From Rufibacter sediminis (lineage in GTDB: Bacteria; Bacteroidota; Bacteroidia; Cytophagales; Hymenobacteraceae): 64,000 nt of DNA. The notes under the pieces are model-generated. The model searched no databases, was not told the DNA's origin, and saw only the letters and a program-made list of their open reading frames with translations. A program made the translations under genes and the position numbers. This document shows, piece after piece, positions 1-7,933 of this stretch; position 1 is the stretch's first letter, and every line of letters starts with the position of its first letter. The DNA is taken from positions 1 to 64,000 of the forward strand of contig NZ_JACOAF010000026.1 of assembly GCF_014269285.1 (NCBI RefSeq). Direction: 5' to 3'.

Positions 1-28
1 TAACAGCTTAGAGGGATATATTTAAAGT

Positions 29-90
29 AAAAGCCTCTGCCGTTTGGGGCCTGTTTTCTTAAAAACAGGCCCCAAACGGCAGAGGCTTTT
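29..90. terminator. perfect palindrome, family core with long arms
   Basis: The two arms are exact reverse complements (AAAAGCCTCTGCC outer part, CGTTTGGGGCCTGTTTT core) around a two-base loop, and the 3' side ends in a T run. It would act as an intrinsic terminator on either strand. It is the type example of the extended form of the dispersed palindrome family. Confidence 0.75.
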
Positions 91-497
91 TTACAGGAGT
101 TAGTAAATGAATGCTTCCTGTTTTCCTCTCATCCTTCTTCTTCTCGCTTTGTCATTTTGGAAAGATCTGGTGGGTAAACTAGAAAGACAATGATTAACCT
201 TTACTACCGTTCGCCCACAAGATCCTTTCAGAATGACAAAAAGGGGAAGTATCTAGCCGCAACTTCTTCCGCCATTGTTGGTGTTCTCACCAACAATCAG
301 AATGGCGCCTGCAGGGGTGACCACAAGTAATTACCACAACATTTAGTTTACCGTTTTATGCGTGGGGAGGCTAAAGACAAAGCGTTCCTTGTCTCTACAG
401 ATGCTTGGTTAATGCTGCCTCGGGGCAGTGCGCCTTTTTTCCTCCGGTAGAAATTGCTCTATAGGAAACTTCTCAGCGTATCGGGTAACTAAAACAA

Positions 498-545
498 AAA
501 CGTGTTTTGAGACTTCTTTTGGGAAAAGAGCCTCAAAACACGTTT
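498..545 (-). terminator. palindromic terminator after the acyltransferase
   Basis: Arms 498-511 and 532-545 match perfectly over 14 bases. On the minus strand the stem is followed by a T-rich tract and lies 17 bases past the acyltransferase stop, so it probably ends that transcript. The core belongs to the dispersed GTTTT/AAAAC palindrome family. Confidence 0.7.
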
Positions 546-562
546 CAATTCTTCAATATTAT

Positions 563-1111
563 CTACCGAACTCCCTGGCTGGGGAATTTGGGGGTGACGG
601 TGCGGTAGAAGCCGAGGATCTTCTGCATGTCGGCGTCAAAGTCACCGGTGGGGTGAATGGTTGGTCCAATGCCGGCTTCTTTCTTGGCGTAGTCCAGGTA
701 GCCTAATAAGATGGGCACTCCGGCTTGCACGGCGGTATGGTAAAAACCTTTCTTCCAGCGCGGCTGGTATTTTCGGGTTCCCTCAGGGGTTACCATCATC
801 ACCATCTCCTCATGCTCTTTGAAAAGGTCTACCATGGCGGCTACCAGGTTGTTGTTTTTCTTGCGGTCTACCGGCACAGCCCCCATGGAACGGAGCAGCG
901 CCCCCATCGGGAAAAAGAACGCTTCTTTTTTGATGGTCAGTTTCACCGGAACATCCATGAGGTAAAAGGCCGCCCGGGCATACACGAAATCCCAGTTACT
1001 GGTATGGGGCGCCGCAATCATGATGGCTTGTTTTACACCGGGAGGCATCCCTCCTTTTAACTTCCAACCGGCAACTTTGAAAATTACCTTTGCTAATGCT
1101 TTTCCAAACAT
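563..1111 (-). CDS. 1-acyl-sn-glycerol-3-phosphate acyltransferase-like protein
   Basis: 182-residue member of the PlsC/LPLAT acyltransferase superfamily, which moves fatty acyl groups onto lysophospholipids or related acceptors at the inner membrane. The HX4D catalytic box is APHTSNWD (His36, Asp41) and the acceptor-binding block is TPEGTR (about 108-113). It is shorter than classical PlsC (about 240) and lacks an obvious N-terminal membrane anchor, like the small 'glycerol acyltransferase' group common in Bacteroidetes; the acceptor cannot be read from sequence. It is the last gene of a minus-strand series that includes a patatin and accA, a loose lipid-related neighbourhood. The ATG at 1111 is the only plausible start. 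Confidence 0.88.
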   Translation of the reverse strand: MFGKALAKVIFKVAGWKLKGGMPPGVKQAIMIAAPHTSNWDFVYARAAFYLMDVPVKLTIKKEAFFFPMGALLRSMGAVPVDRKKNNNLVAAMVDLFKEHEEMVMMVTPEGTRKYQPRWKKGFYHTAVQAGVPILLGYLDYAKKEAGIGPTIHPTGDFDADMQKILGFYRTVTPKFPSQGVR

Positions 1112-1196
1112 AAAGTCTACGTGAGTCGAACCACAATATTACAAAAAAACCAGCCTTTCAGCTGGTTTTCCTCTTATTATGTTTATCAAGTTAGGT

Positions 1197-1817
1197 TTAC
1201 CGCGAGGCTAATTTGAACTTCCGTTCCCGGAACAGGTAGACCTGCAAGCCGATGTTCACCGATGGGCCCCATTCCGTAAGTTTCTTGTTTTGCTCAGCGG
1301 GTACTTTCTCCTGGTAATACGTAAAGATCACGGCTGGTTCAACGGCTACTTTGGGGTTGATGAAAATGGCATACCCCACGCCTCCCCTGAACTCCATCAA
1401 ATCGGTTTTGGCGCGGTTGGCCCGGTTGTTTATCCCGGCGGCGGCACTGGCCTCGCCAAAAATACCGTTGTCCAGGTAATAGCGCACGAACGGACCCGCC
1501 AGAATGTTGGTGGCCTGCGTAGGCACCTGCCCCGACATTTTCTCCCGGTAATGGTTTGCGGATGCCCGGAGTCCTAGGGCCACATCGCTCCAGACAAAAT
1601 AACCCAACTTGGCATCCAGGTCATACTGCTGGCGGTACCCCGAGATGGATTCTTTGTTCACCGTGGTATTGATTCTCCGGTAAGAGCCTGAGACGCCGCC
1701 CCCCACCATAAAGGTCCGCTGGAAGATTTTAGCAGGTACTAACGTTCCCCTGTTTTCCTGCGCTCGCACGTTGGTGAATGCCAGAAGGAATATGCTTAGG
1801 TAGAGCAACTTTCTCAT
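1197..1817 (-). CDS. outer-membrane beta-barrel protein, unknown function
   Basis: 206 residues. An N-terminal signal peptide (hydrophobic residues about 4-17, cleavage after VRAQ near residue 20) is followed by alternating hydrophobic/polar strands with aromatic girdles, as in small 8-10 strand barrels of the OMP_b-brl class. The chain ends with a short basic tail rather than a classical terminal Phe. No enzyme motif was seen. It stands 85 bases from the acyltransferase and 110 bases from the patatin gene. Family membership is inferred from pattern only; the function is unknown. Confidence 0.75.
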   Translation of the reverse strand: MRKLLYLSIFLLAFTNVRAQENRGTLVPAKIFQRTFMVGGGVSGSYRRINTTVNKESISGYRQQYDLDAKLGYFVWSDVALGLRASANHYREKMSGQVPTQATNILAGPFVRYYLDNGIFGEASAAAGINNRANRAKTDLMEFRGGVGYAIFINPKVAVEPAVIFTYYQEKVPAEQNKKLTEWGPSVNIGLQVYLFRERKFKLASR

Positions 1818-1927
1818 ATAGTCAAATAACGGTGTAACCCCTCTATTATTTTGACTAATACGATTCCTACTCTGTAAGGGTAAGCACTATTCAAACTATG
1901 TCATAGTACTTATCCTATATAGAAGAA

Positions 1928-2695
1928 CTAAATCACCGGCTTTGCCAGTGCTTCTATTTCGGGTGCCAGGTCCATGGTATGCTCATAGCCGATGGTATAC
2001 ATCTCTTTTGCCCGTTTCAGGTCAGAAACGTGGAATTCGGTGAGGCGAGGTGGTTCCAGCAATAAGTCACAAAGGGCTATCCGGCTCTGAATGTTGGCAT
2101 GAAGGGCCAGGTGGAAGATCCTCTCCGTAACTTGCCTGATGCTGTTGATCTCCGCGTTATGGGGGGTGGGGTTAACATGCACCCCAATGATTTTGTCACA
2201 TTCTCCGGTAATGCACTCCACAGGCAGGTTATTCACGATGCCCCCATCCACCAACATCCTTTTCTCCAATTGCATGGGTTTGAACAGCACCGGCACCGCC
2301 GATGAGGCTTTCAATGCTTCCACCAAAGAGCCTTGGGTGAAATAAACGGTACAGCCTTCCACCAGATCCAGCGCGGAGATGGTCAACTTGATGGGCAGTT
2401 CTTCAAAGGTGCGGTTCTGCAGGTGTTCCTCAAAGATTTTGTGCAGGGCTTGGGTGTGCAGAATTCCCCGGTTCATGGCGGGCCTCAGCAGCTTGGGCAA
2501 AGGCAGATCACAAACCAAGCGCAACACTTCTTCGGGCGGGAAACCTGCGGCAAAAAAAGCCCCGGCAATGGCCCCGGAACTAACTCCTGAGATGGCGTGG
2601 ATGGGAACTCCAATTTCCTGCATGGCCTGCAGAACGCCTAAATGTGCTACTCCCCTGGCGGCACCGCCAGATAAACATAAACCGATTTTTTGCAT
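1928..2695 (-). CDS. patatin-like phospholipase (RssA type)
   Basis: 255-residue serine lipid acyl hydrolase with a Ser-Asp dyad. The oxyanion loop SGGAARG is at residues 9-15, the nucleophile elbow GVSSG at 37-41 (Ser39), and the catalytic Asp in VDGGIVNN near residue 150. The size fits the short bacterial patatin group without extra domains. There is no signal peptide, so it is likely cytosolic or peripheral to the inner membrane. The start lies 3 bases beyond the stop of the upstream metallo-hydrolase, so the two are almost certainly cotranscribed. The substrate is not identifiable. Confidence 0.9.
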   Translation of the reverse strand: MQKIGLCLSGGAARGVAHLGVLQAMQEIGVPIHAISGVSSGAIAGAFFAAGFPPEEVLRLVCDLPLPKLLRPAMNRGILHTQALHKIFEEHLQNRTFEELPIKLTISALDLVEGCTVYFTQGSLVEALKASSAVPVLFKPMQLEKRMLVDGGIVNNLPVECITGECDKIIGVHVNPTPHNAEINSIRQVTERIFHLALHANIQSRIALCDLLLEPPRLTEFHVSDLKRAKEMYTIGYEHTMDLAPEIEALAKPVI

Positions 2696-2698
2696 GCT

Positions 2699-3547
2699 CT
2701 ATAAAGCGGACAAAGGGAAAACCTGGTCTACCCGTACTCCTTTGTCGGTGTGCTTTACGGTGCAGCACTCGTTTTGGACGTCGTGCTCAAAAAATAATAC
2801 CCACTGCTCGTCGGCCGCTTTCTTCAGAAAATGCTCTTTCTCCTGAAGGGTGAGTAGCGGGCGAGTATCATAACCCATCACGTACGGCAAGGGCAAGTGG
2901 CCCACGGAGGGCAGCAGATCGGCGGTGAAACAGAGGGTGCGCCCTTTGTACTGGAGCACGGGCAGCATCATCTTGTCCGTATGACCATCGGCGTAGATCA
3001 CGTCGAAATCCGGGAGAAACTGTTCCTGACCGGCAGACAGGAATTCCAGTTGGCCGCTTTCCTGAATAGGAAGGATGTTTTCTTTGATGAAGCTGGCCTT
3101 CTCGCGGGGATTGGGCTCAGTGGCCCAACTCCAATGGTCCTGGTTGCTCCAGTAGCGGGCATTAGGGAACACGGTTTCCAGGCTGCTTCCATCTTTTCCG
3201 TAGCGCACGGAGCCGCCGCAATGGTCAAAGTGCAGGTGAGTCAGGAACACATCGGTGATATCAGAGAATCCGAATCCCGCTTTATGCAGGGATTTCTCCA
3301 GGGTATCATCGCCGTGCAGGTAATAGTGGCTGAAGAATTTGGCGTCCTGCTTATCCCCTATTCCGTTGTCAATCAAGACCAGCCGGTCACCAGATTCCAC
3401 CAGCAGGCAGCGCATGGCCCAGGAACAGAGATTATTCTCGTCTGCGGGGTTCGTGCGCTGCCAGATGGATTTGGGTACCACGCCAAACATGGCGCCGCCG
3501 TCTAACTTGAAATTACCGGTAGGTATGGGATGTAAAGTAAGTGCCAT
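2699..3547 (-). CDS. metallo-beta-lactamase fold hydrolase (lactonase-like)
   Basis: 282 residues with the dinuclear zinc motif HLHFDH (His104, His106, Asp108, His109) and downstream metal ligands in the YADGHT and EHD segments. The overall layout, with an N-terminal strand block before the HxHxDH, resembles the AiiA/quorum-quenching lactonase and alkylsulfatase-like branch. A lactone or ester substrate is possible but not shown. It is tightly linked to the patatin gene (3 bases apart) and 50 bases downstream of accA, so the three may form one transcript. Confidence 0.87.
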   Translation of the reverse strand: MALTLHPIPTGNFKLDGGAMFGVVPKSIWQRTNPADENNLCSWAMRCLLVESGDRLVLIDNGIGDKQDAKFFSHYYLHGDDTLEKSLHKAGFGFSDITDVFLTHLHFDHCGGSVRYGKDGSSLETVFPNARYWSNQDHWSWATEPNPREKASFIKENILPIQESGQLEFLSAGQEQFLPDFDVIYADGHTDKMMLPVLQYKGRTLCFTADLLPSVGHLPLPYVMGYDTRPLLTLQEKEHFLKKAADEQWVLFFEHDVQNECCTVKHTDKGVRVDQVFPLSAL

Positions 3548-3597
3548 GCAGCGCTACGTTTTAAGCGTGTTTTGGTAAAAAAGGCCGGAAAACAGAA

Positions 3598-4545
3598 CTA
3601 CTCGGTCACCACGCCCATGTCTCCGAACTTCTCAATGCGTTGCATGATCCGTTCTTCTGGTGAGAACGCTTCCAGTTCTTCCAGGGTAGAGAGTATTTTC
3701 TTCTGCATAGTCTTGATCATTTTCTCGGGATTCACGTGCGCGCCGCCCAGTGGCTCTTTGATGATGCCGTCAATGAGTTTATTGGCCAGCATGTCTTTGG
3801 CGGTAAGTTTCATGGCCTCTGCCGCCTGTTCTTTGTAGTTCCAGCTTCTCCAAAGGATAGTGGAGCAGTTTTCTGGTGAAATCACCGAGTACCAGGTATT
3901 CTCCAGCATGAATACCTTATCACCGATGCCAATGCCCAAAGCTCCGCCGGAAGCGCCTTCACCAATTACAATGCAGATCACCGGTACTTTGAGCATGAAC
4001 ATCTCTTTCAGGTTGCGGGCGATGGCCTCTCCCTGTCCTCTCTCCTCGGCCTCAAGGCCCGGGAAAGCACCGGGGGTATCAATAAAGGTAACGATGGGCT
4101 TGTTGAACTTCTCGGCTAGCTTCATCAGACGGAGGGCCTTGCGGTACCCTTCTGGGTTGGCCATCCCGAAATTGCGGAATTGGCGTTCTTTGGTGTTCCG
4201 GCCTTTCTGCTGGCCAATGAACATCACGGTCTTGCCGTTGATCTCTCCAAACCCTCCTACCATGGCTTTGTCATCGCGCACGTTGCGGTCGCCGTGTAAT
4301 TCTATGAACGTGGGCGAAAGGCCTTTGATGTAGTCTAAGGTATATGGTCTTTCCACGTGCCGGGAAAGCTGCACGCGCTGCCACCGGGTCAGGTTGGCAT
4401 AGGTTTCTTTTTTAAGGGATTTTATTTTCTCCTCCAGCGCCAGCACCGCGTCGCTCACGTCCACCTGGCTCTCAGAGGCCAGTTTCTTCATTTCGGCTAG
4501 TTTTCCTTCCAGAGAAGCAATGGGTTGTTCAAAATCTAACAGCAT
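3598..4545 (-). CDS. accA: acetyl-CoA carboxylase carboxyltransferase subunit alpha
   Basis: 315 residues, the usual AccA length. It carries the alpha half of the carboxyltransferase that moves CO2 from carboxybiotin to acetyl-CoA, the committed step of fatty acid synthesis. Recognisable blocks are [10 protein letters not shown] near the N-terminus, [36 protein letters not shown] and [13 protein letters not shown]. The ATG at 4545 is chosen because it matches the family start, has AAGGGG 8 bases upstream, and because a TAnnTTTG promoter at 4581-4588 would start transcription downstream of the alternative in-frame ATG at 4602. The partner accD is not in the window. Confidence 0.97.
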   Translation of the reverse strand: MLLDFEQPIASLEGKLAEMKKLASESQVDVSDAVLALEEKIKSLKKETYANLTRWQRVQLSRHVERPYTLDYIKGLSPTFIELHGDRNVRDDKAMVGGFGEINGKTVMFIGQQKGRNTKERQFRNFGMANPEGYRKALRLMKLAEKFNKPIVTFIDTPGAFPGLEAEERGQGEAIARNLKEMFMLKVPVICIVIGEGASGGALGIGIGDKVFMLENTWYSVISPENCSTILWRSWNYKEQAAEAMKLTAKDMLANKLIDGIIKEPLGGAHVNPEKMIKTMQKKILSTLEELEAFSPEERIMQRIEKFGDMGVVTE

Positions 4546-4580
4546 AGTAATGCCCCTTACGTTTAGCTTATGTGTGACTA

Positions 4581-4588
4581 CAAAGGTA
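4581..4588 (-). promoter_or_regulatory. accA promoter, -7 element
   Basis: Read on the minus strand this is TACCTTTG, an exact match to the Bacteroidetes -7 consensus TAnnTTTG, 36 bases upstream of the chosen accA ATG. No clear -33 TTG at the usual spacing was found. Confidence 0.55.
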
Positions 4589-4778
4589 AACGAAACTTGC
4601 AAAGTTTAGTAGTGGGAGTTTTTTCAAGTTTTTAGGAAAATTTTCGGTTTGAGAATGAACCCTTTACCTTTTTTCTCTGGGTTTCTGGCCTGTTTTTTAG
4701 GGTTGGGAGTTGTGTGGTAAAGATCTGCCCCCCATATTTGCAGCATCAAACGGGGACAGCAGGTCTCCAGAAGATGTT

Positions 4779-4852
4779 GGTCCGGTAGTTCAGTTGGTTA
4801 GAATGCCGCCCTGTCACGGCGGAGGTCGCGGGTTCGAGTCCCGTCCGGACCG
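4779..4852 (+). tRNA. tRNA-Asp (GTC), copy 1
   Basis: 74-base cloverleaf: acceptor GGTCCGG pairs with CCGGACC, the anticodon stem CCGCC/GGCGG encloses loop CTGTCAC with anticodon GTC, and the T arm carries GGTTCGAGTCC. The discriminator is G, and CA follows it directly. An intrinsic terminator follows at 4859. This copy is identical to the gene at 6080, and the identity extends about 45 bases upstream. Confidence 0.97.
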
Positions 4853-4858
4853 CAGTTT

Positions 4859-4899
4859 ACAAGAGTCCCTTCACCGTTGGTGGAGGGACTCTTGTGTTT
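4859..4899 (+). terminator. terminator of tRNA-Asp copy 1
   Basis: A 12-base perfect stem (ACAAGAGTCCCT, 4859-4870, with 4884-4895) is followed by GTTTT. Confidence 0.8.
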
Positions 4900-5477
4900 T
4901 CAGGCCTTGTGCCCTTCCGGCCGAAGTCTTCTATTATAAGGAGTAAGATTATCAACAGCGCCATCCTTTGAATGCGTGATCAGTTAGGCCTTCCCACTCC
5001 GGCAGCACTTTCCTAAAATATTTCAAATCTTACTCAGTCATCAAACTCAGGTTTGCTCTTTACTGATTTAATGCTTTCCCTAGTGAAATAGTAGGAATTC
5101 TAAGGTGACTTACGCGGCAAAGACTCAATTATTATTAGGAAAGGAACTCCTCCTTCGTTTCAAGCACTCCACTCTGATATAACCGTTATAGTTTGCTTTA
5201 GGGCTGTTTTTAGAAATAAAGTCTTAAAACAACTTCAGGTCTGCCCAGACTTATTTCTGGTGGGGGCGCTTCCTTGACGGTCTCTGGAAAAAATAAATTC
5301 AGAAGTAAAGGCAATAAATCTGTTTGCCCCTTTACGTGGATCTGCTATTATCCTTTATCTTTGTTAAATAATATCTGGTATTGCTTCCTCCCCTGTTTCA
5401 TTACCTTATTATACCAGCCGATCTCCTGCAGATAGGTTTACTTTCAGGCAAGTAGCTATACGTTATTACATACCAAA
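4900..5477. other. gene-free stretch
   Basis: I see no gene here. The only structure is a degenerate copy of the dispersed palindrome at about 5196-5235 (TTTAGGGCTGTTTT, then a decayed right arm). Confidence 0.6.
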
Positions 5478-5807
5478 ATGAAGAGACAGGAGAAAAGCCT
5501 GGAGGAGTTGCAGCAGATTCTGTTTAATCTGGAGTTAGTAGATATTGAGCAGCAAGATCCTGCCACGCTCCTATTAGAACACCTGCACAAAGCGCTGGAT
5601 GTATTCCGGTACATGTTCCGGAATGGCTACACCGAAGAGCAGCCCAGCCACGTCATCAATTACTGCATCATGAAGCTGGAATTCGCCAAAAAGCAGATTG
5701 AGAACGAAGAAGTGGAAGAAGGCCTGAAGTTTACTAAATCAGTTATTGTCTATTTCCTCAAAGAAACCTCCCTGCTGGAAATGGCCGAGGAAACAGATTT
5801 GTTCTAA
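5478..5807 (+). CDS. hypothetical 109-residue helical protein
   Basis: The family is not recognised. The protein is acidic and almost entirely predicted helix, with heptad-like leucines (LEELQQILFNLELVDIEQQ at about 7-25) and a Met/Phe-rich middle (FRYMFRNGY). There is no signal peptide, membrane segment or Cys cluster. Codon use looks like that of neighbouring genes, which argues for a real gene. It sits alone between two tRNA-Asp genes, so it may have arrived or been duplicated with that segment; this is inference. No function is proposed. Confidence 0.7.
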   Translation: MKRQEKSLEELQQILFNLELVDIEQQDPATLLLEHLHKALDVFRYMFRNGYTEEQPSHVINYCIMKLEFAKKQIENEEVEEGLKFTKSVIVYFLKETSLLEMAEETDLF

Positions 5808-6079
5808 ACGAATAGACGAGGCAAAACTTTTCTTTCTCTGACGTGACGCTACCAAGCGCCCTTTACTACCCTGCTGAAGTCAAGCATAAACTTTTCTCTT
5901 TTAAAAGCTTACCCCTTCTCTCTCCTGTTTTAAAGGTGTTTTTACGAAACGAGTTGAAAAAGACGAAATCCGCATTTGAGATAAATTTTAGCGCTTTCCC
6001 TCTTTTTCATTTGCATCATAAAAATTAACTCTACATATTTGCAGCATCAAACGGGGACAGCAGATCTCCAGAAGATGTT

Positions 6080-6153
6080 GGTCCGGTAGTTCAGTTGGTT
6101 AGAATGCCGCCCTGTCACGGCGGAGGTCGCGGGTTCGAGTCCCGTCCGGACCG
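6080..6153 (+). tRNA. tRNA-Asp (GTC), copy 2
   Basis: Identical in sequence to the copy at 4779, with the same upstream block (ATTTGCAGCATCAAACGGGG and the following bases, one A/G difference in CAGGTCTCC versus CAGATCTCC). The downstream terminators differ. The two genes are 1301 bases apart start to start and were probably produced by a segmental duplication that included the promoter. Confidence 0.97.
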
Positions 6154-6161
6154 CAGTTTAG

Positions 6162-6196
6162 AAAGCCTGTAAGCGAAATCTTACAGGCTTTTTTGT
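6162..6196 (+). terminator. terminator of tRNA-Asp copy 2
   Basis: A 12-base perfect stem (AAAGCCTGTAAG with 6180-6191) runs into TTTTTTGTTTT. Confidence 0.85.
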
Positions 6197-6253
6197 TTTC
6201 ACACGGTTTCAGAAATAAATAACCTGTAGACGCCTTTCAGAATCAGGCTACTT

Positions 6254-6730
6254 CTATTGCCACCTGGCAGCATCAATTTCTCTAGGAGACCACTCTACCT
6301 TAACAGCTGATATCTTTTCGGTTTCTAACCTAACGCCCGGAAGCACTCTAAAGCCATTCTTTAGGTAGAAAGCCAGGGGCGAGCTATACGTCTCGCCATT
6401 GCGCTTCAGGTCCCTGGCATGGTCAATGACCCAACCGCAGAGACTATCTTCTTTTTCTTGAAGCTGCTTCAAAAGTAAAGCCCCATAACCCAGGCCATGT
6501 AGTTTGTTGTCCAGGATGATCGCAAACCATTTCTCTACCTCTCTCTCAAATGTAACTCCCCAACCATGCACCTCCTCTACTTCATCTACCAATAGAAAGT
6601 GACGCTGCGCCTGAACACCACTGAGGTACGATTCAAATTCTTCCATTTCATGATAGCATAGCTTTTCAGGATATTCTTGATTCCACAGTCTATGTGACAA
6701 AGCAGAAGCTTCTATTATTCTCACGATCAT
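6254..6730 (-). CDS. GNAT family N-acetyltransferase
   Basis: 158 residues with a GNAT core. The acetyl-CoA pyrophosphate loop is KLHGLGYGALLLKQL (about 76-90), a variant of R/QxxGxG/A, and a late strand-helix SPLAFYLKNGFRVLPG closes the fold. The N-terminal half is divergent and the acceptor is unknown. It stands alone on the minus strand, with a gap of about 200 bases to the XRE regulator. Confidence 0.82.
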   Translation of the reverse strand: MIVRIIEASALSHRLWNQEYPEKLCYHEMEEFESYLSGVQAQRHFLLVDEVEEVHGWGVTFEREVEKWFAIILDNKLHGLGYGALLLKQLQEKEDSLCGWVIDHARDLKRNGETYSSPLAFYLKNGFRVLPGVRLETEKISAVKVEWSPREIDAARWQ

Positions 6731-6937
6731 TTTATTTAGATCTGTCTACAAGTAATAAGTTACAGATTTGGCAAAGCCCTGGCTGGTATGGAAACTCAAT
6801 TGGGCTAAATTTTTCACAGCAATGAACTGCTCTCCTATTAATAAATAAATGCTCCTTAGCAGTTTCTCAGCTAGTCACTTTCTTTATTTAATAGAGAGAA
6901 GATCCAAACCTTGGGTTTCAGACATGATTGGGTCAAA

Positions 6938-7375
6938 TCAGGAATCGTAGCTTTCAAAGCTCCCATCTGAATACAGGAGAATAACTTTTACTACTTTCTT
7001 CTTATTCTCATTTTCAGAAGTGGCACTTTCACCAGAACTCACAATCAATTCTGGTACTTTCCCGTCTTTTTGCACATCTCCTAAGATAATACCATTTCTA
7101 TTTATTGGGTCTGATGGCTGGTCTTCAACGTGAGAAGTGGCATCCTTTTCGGCTAACAAGGTTAGCATATCACCTTCTCCTGACAGAAGCCACTTAGGAG
7201 CAATCTCTGTATAACGACTCAATATTTTCTGCACCACCTCCAGGCTAGGCTTATTTCTACCCGACAAAACATGGCTTATGACTGGACGAGGAACGCCTAT
7301 TTCATCCGCAAAAGCTGTAGGACCTAGAGCACTCCAACTGATGATCTCCTGTATTCTGGTAAGCAAATCAGACAT
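6938..7375 (-). CDS. XRE-family (HTH) transcriptional regulator
   Basis: 145 residues. A Cro/CI-type helix-turn-helix occupies residues about 5-64 (TAFADEIGVPRPVISHVLSG is turn and recognition helix; KWLLSGEGDML closes the domain). A variable linker and a short C-terminal strand VVKVILLYSDGSFESY follow, a layout common in Bacteroidetes single-gene XRE regulators. A TATATTTG promoter at 7380-7387 ends 4 bases before the ATG, so the mRNA would be leaderless or nearly so. The region upstream holds repeated GTAAAC half-sites, which this protein probably binds to repress itself. Confidence 0.85.
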   Translation of the reverse strand: MSDLLTRIQEIISWSALGPTAFADEIGVPRPVISHVLSGRNKPSLEVVQKILSRYTEIAPKWLLSGEGDMLTLLAEKDATSHVEDQPSDPINRNGIILGDVQKDGKVPELIVSSGESATSENENKKKVVKVILLYSDGSFESYDS

Positions 7376-7379
7376 GTAA

Positions 7380-7387
7380 CAAATATA
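7380..7387 (-). promoter_or_regulatory. XRE gene promoter, leaderless
   Basis: Minus-strand TATATTTG is an exact TAnnTTTG match. Its last base is 4 bases from the ATG, which places the expected transcription start at or inside the start codon. Confidence 0.5.
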
Positions 7388-7446
7388 AATTCATGTTTAA
7401 ACAGTTAGCAGAGTATAACATACATCTACAGCTAAACTAAGCATCA

Positions 7447-7528
7447 ATTTACAAATCTAAACCAATAAACAAAAGTAAACTCTATTTACATCAGTAAACA
7501 CTTACAATTACAGTTTACTTTTGTAAAC
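7447..7528. promoter_or_regulatory. operator-like array of TTTAC/GTAAA half-sites
   Basis: Two palindromes with the same 4-base spacer, TTTAC-ATCA-GTAAA (7485-7498) and GTTTAC-TTTT-GTAAAC (7513-7528), plus single half-sites near 7447 and 7474. In addition ACAAAAGTAAACT (about 7470-7482) recurs inverted as AGTTTACTTTTGT (7512-7524). This arrangement is typical of cooperative binding by a dimeric HTH regulator. It lies 110-150 bases upstream of the XRE gene, and no gene starts on the other side. Confidence 0.6.
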
Positions 7529-7858
7529 AAGCAGCTAAATTGCCCCGTTGCTTTTACTTCGTACATCTTCACTAAAGACGATGGATCATCACTTCCGATA
7601 AGACGATTAGTTAGACTTCTGTTTAGAGGCTGTTTTTCTTAAAACAGACTTAAAGTAGGAAGATGGATTAAACGGAAATAATCTGAGGCCTACATTCCTT
7701 TATTGATGAAAGGAGAAGGTTAATGTAAGAAGAAGGGCAAAGCAGTTTCAGACAAGCACATCCCTGCATTCGGAGATTCTAGAAAGTGGGTCTATTTACT
7801 AACCAACTCAGATCCAGTTCAGCTAGTAACGTCAGAACCAGAAAATGCCAGACAGTAA
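7529..7858. other. gene-free stretch
   Basis: I see no gene. It contains one decayed dispersed palindrome near 7618-7655 and otherwise unremarkable sequence, between the operator-like array and the L,D-transpeptidase terminator. Confidence 0.55.
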
Positions 7859-7900
7859 AAAGCCACCGACCCGCTATCGTAGTAGCAGATCGGTGGCTTT
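7859..7900 (-). terminator. terminator of the L,D-transpeptidase gene
   Basis: The 11-base stem AAAGCCACCGA (7859-7869) pairs with 7890-7900. The minus strand continues with T residues. It lies 34 bases past the stop codon. Confidence 0.75.
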
Positions 7901-7933
7901 ATTTAGCTTACGCTTAAAGGAAACTTCTAAAGA

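Larger units (their letters stand above)
1..562. repeat. gene-free stretch with three repeat families
   Basis: No convincing gene. It holds a long perfect palindrome (29-90), an inverted pair related to CCCACAAGATCCTTTCAG at about 149-181 and 211-241 (a third copy lies near 48846), the hairpin TTGTTGGTGTTCTCACCAAC at about 275-296 (second copy near 58151), and a second palindrome at 498-545 that faces the end of the acyltransferase gene. Confidence 0.7.

Noticed and set aside
427-1060. Plus-strand genes in the first kilobase
   Set aside because: They overlap the acyltransferase on the other strand and the palindrome at 498-545, and they lack family motifs.
4546-4602. Longer N-terminus for accA
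   Set aside because: The added residues do not match the family, and a consensus promoter lies inside the extension.
4733-6160. Genomic island between tRNA-Asp copies
   Set aside because: The interval is only 1.3 kb and contains no integrase, transposase or phage gene; it is kept only as a duplication.
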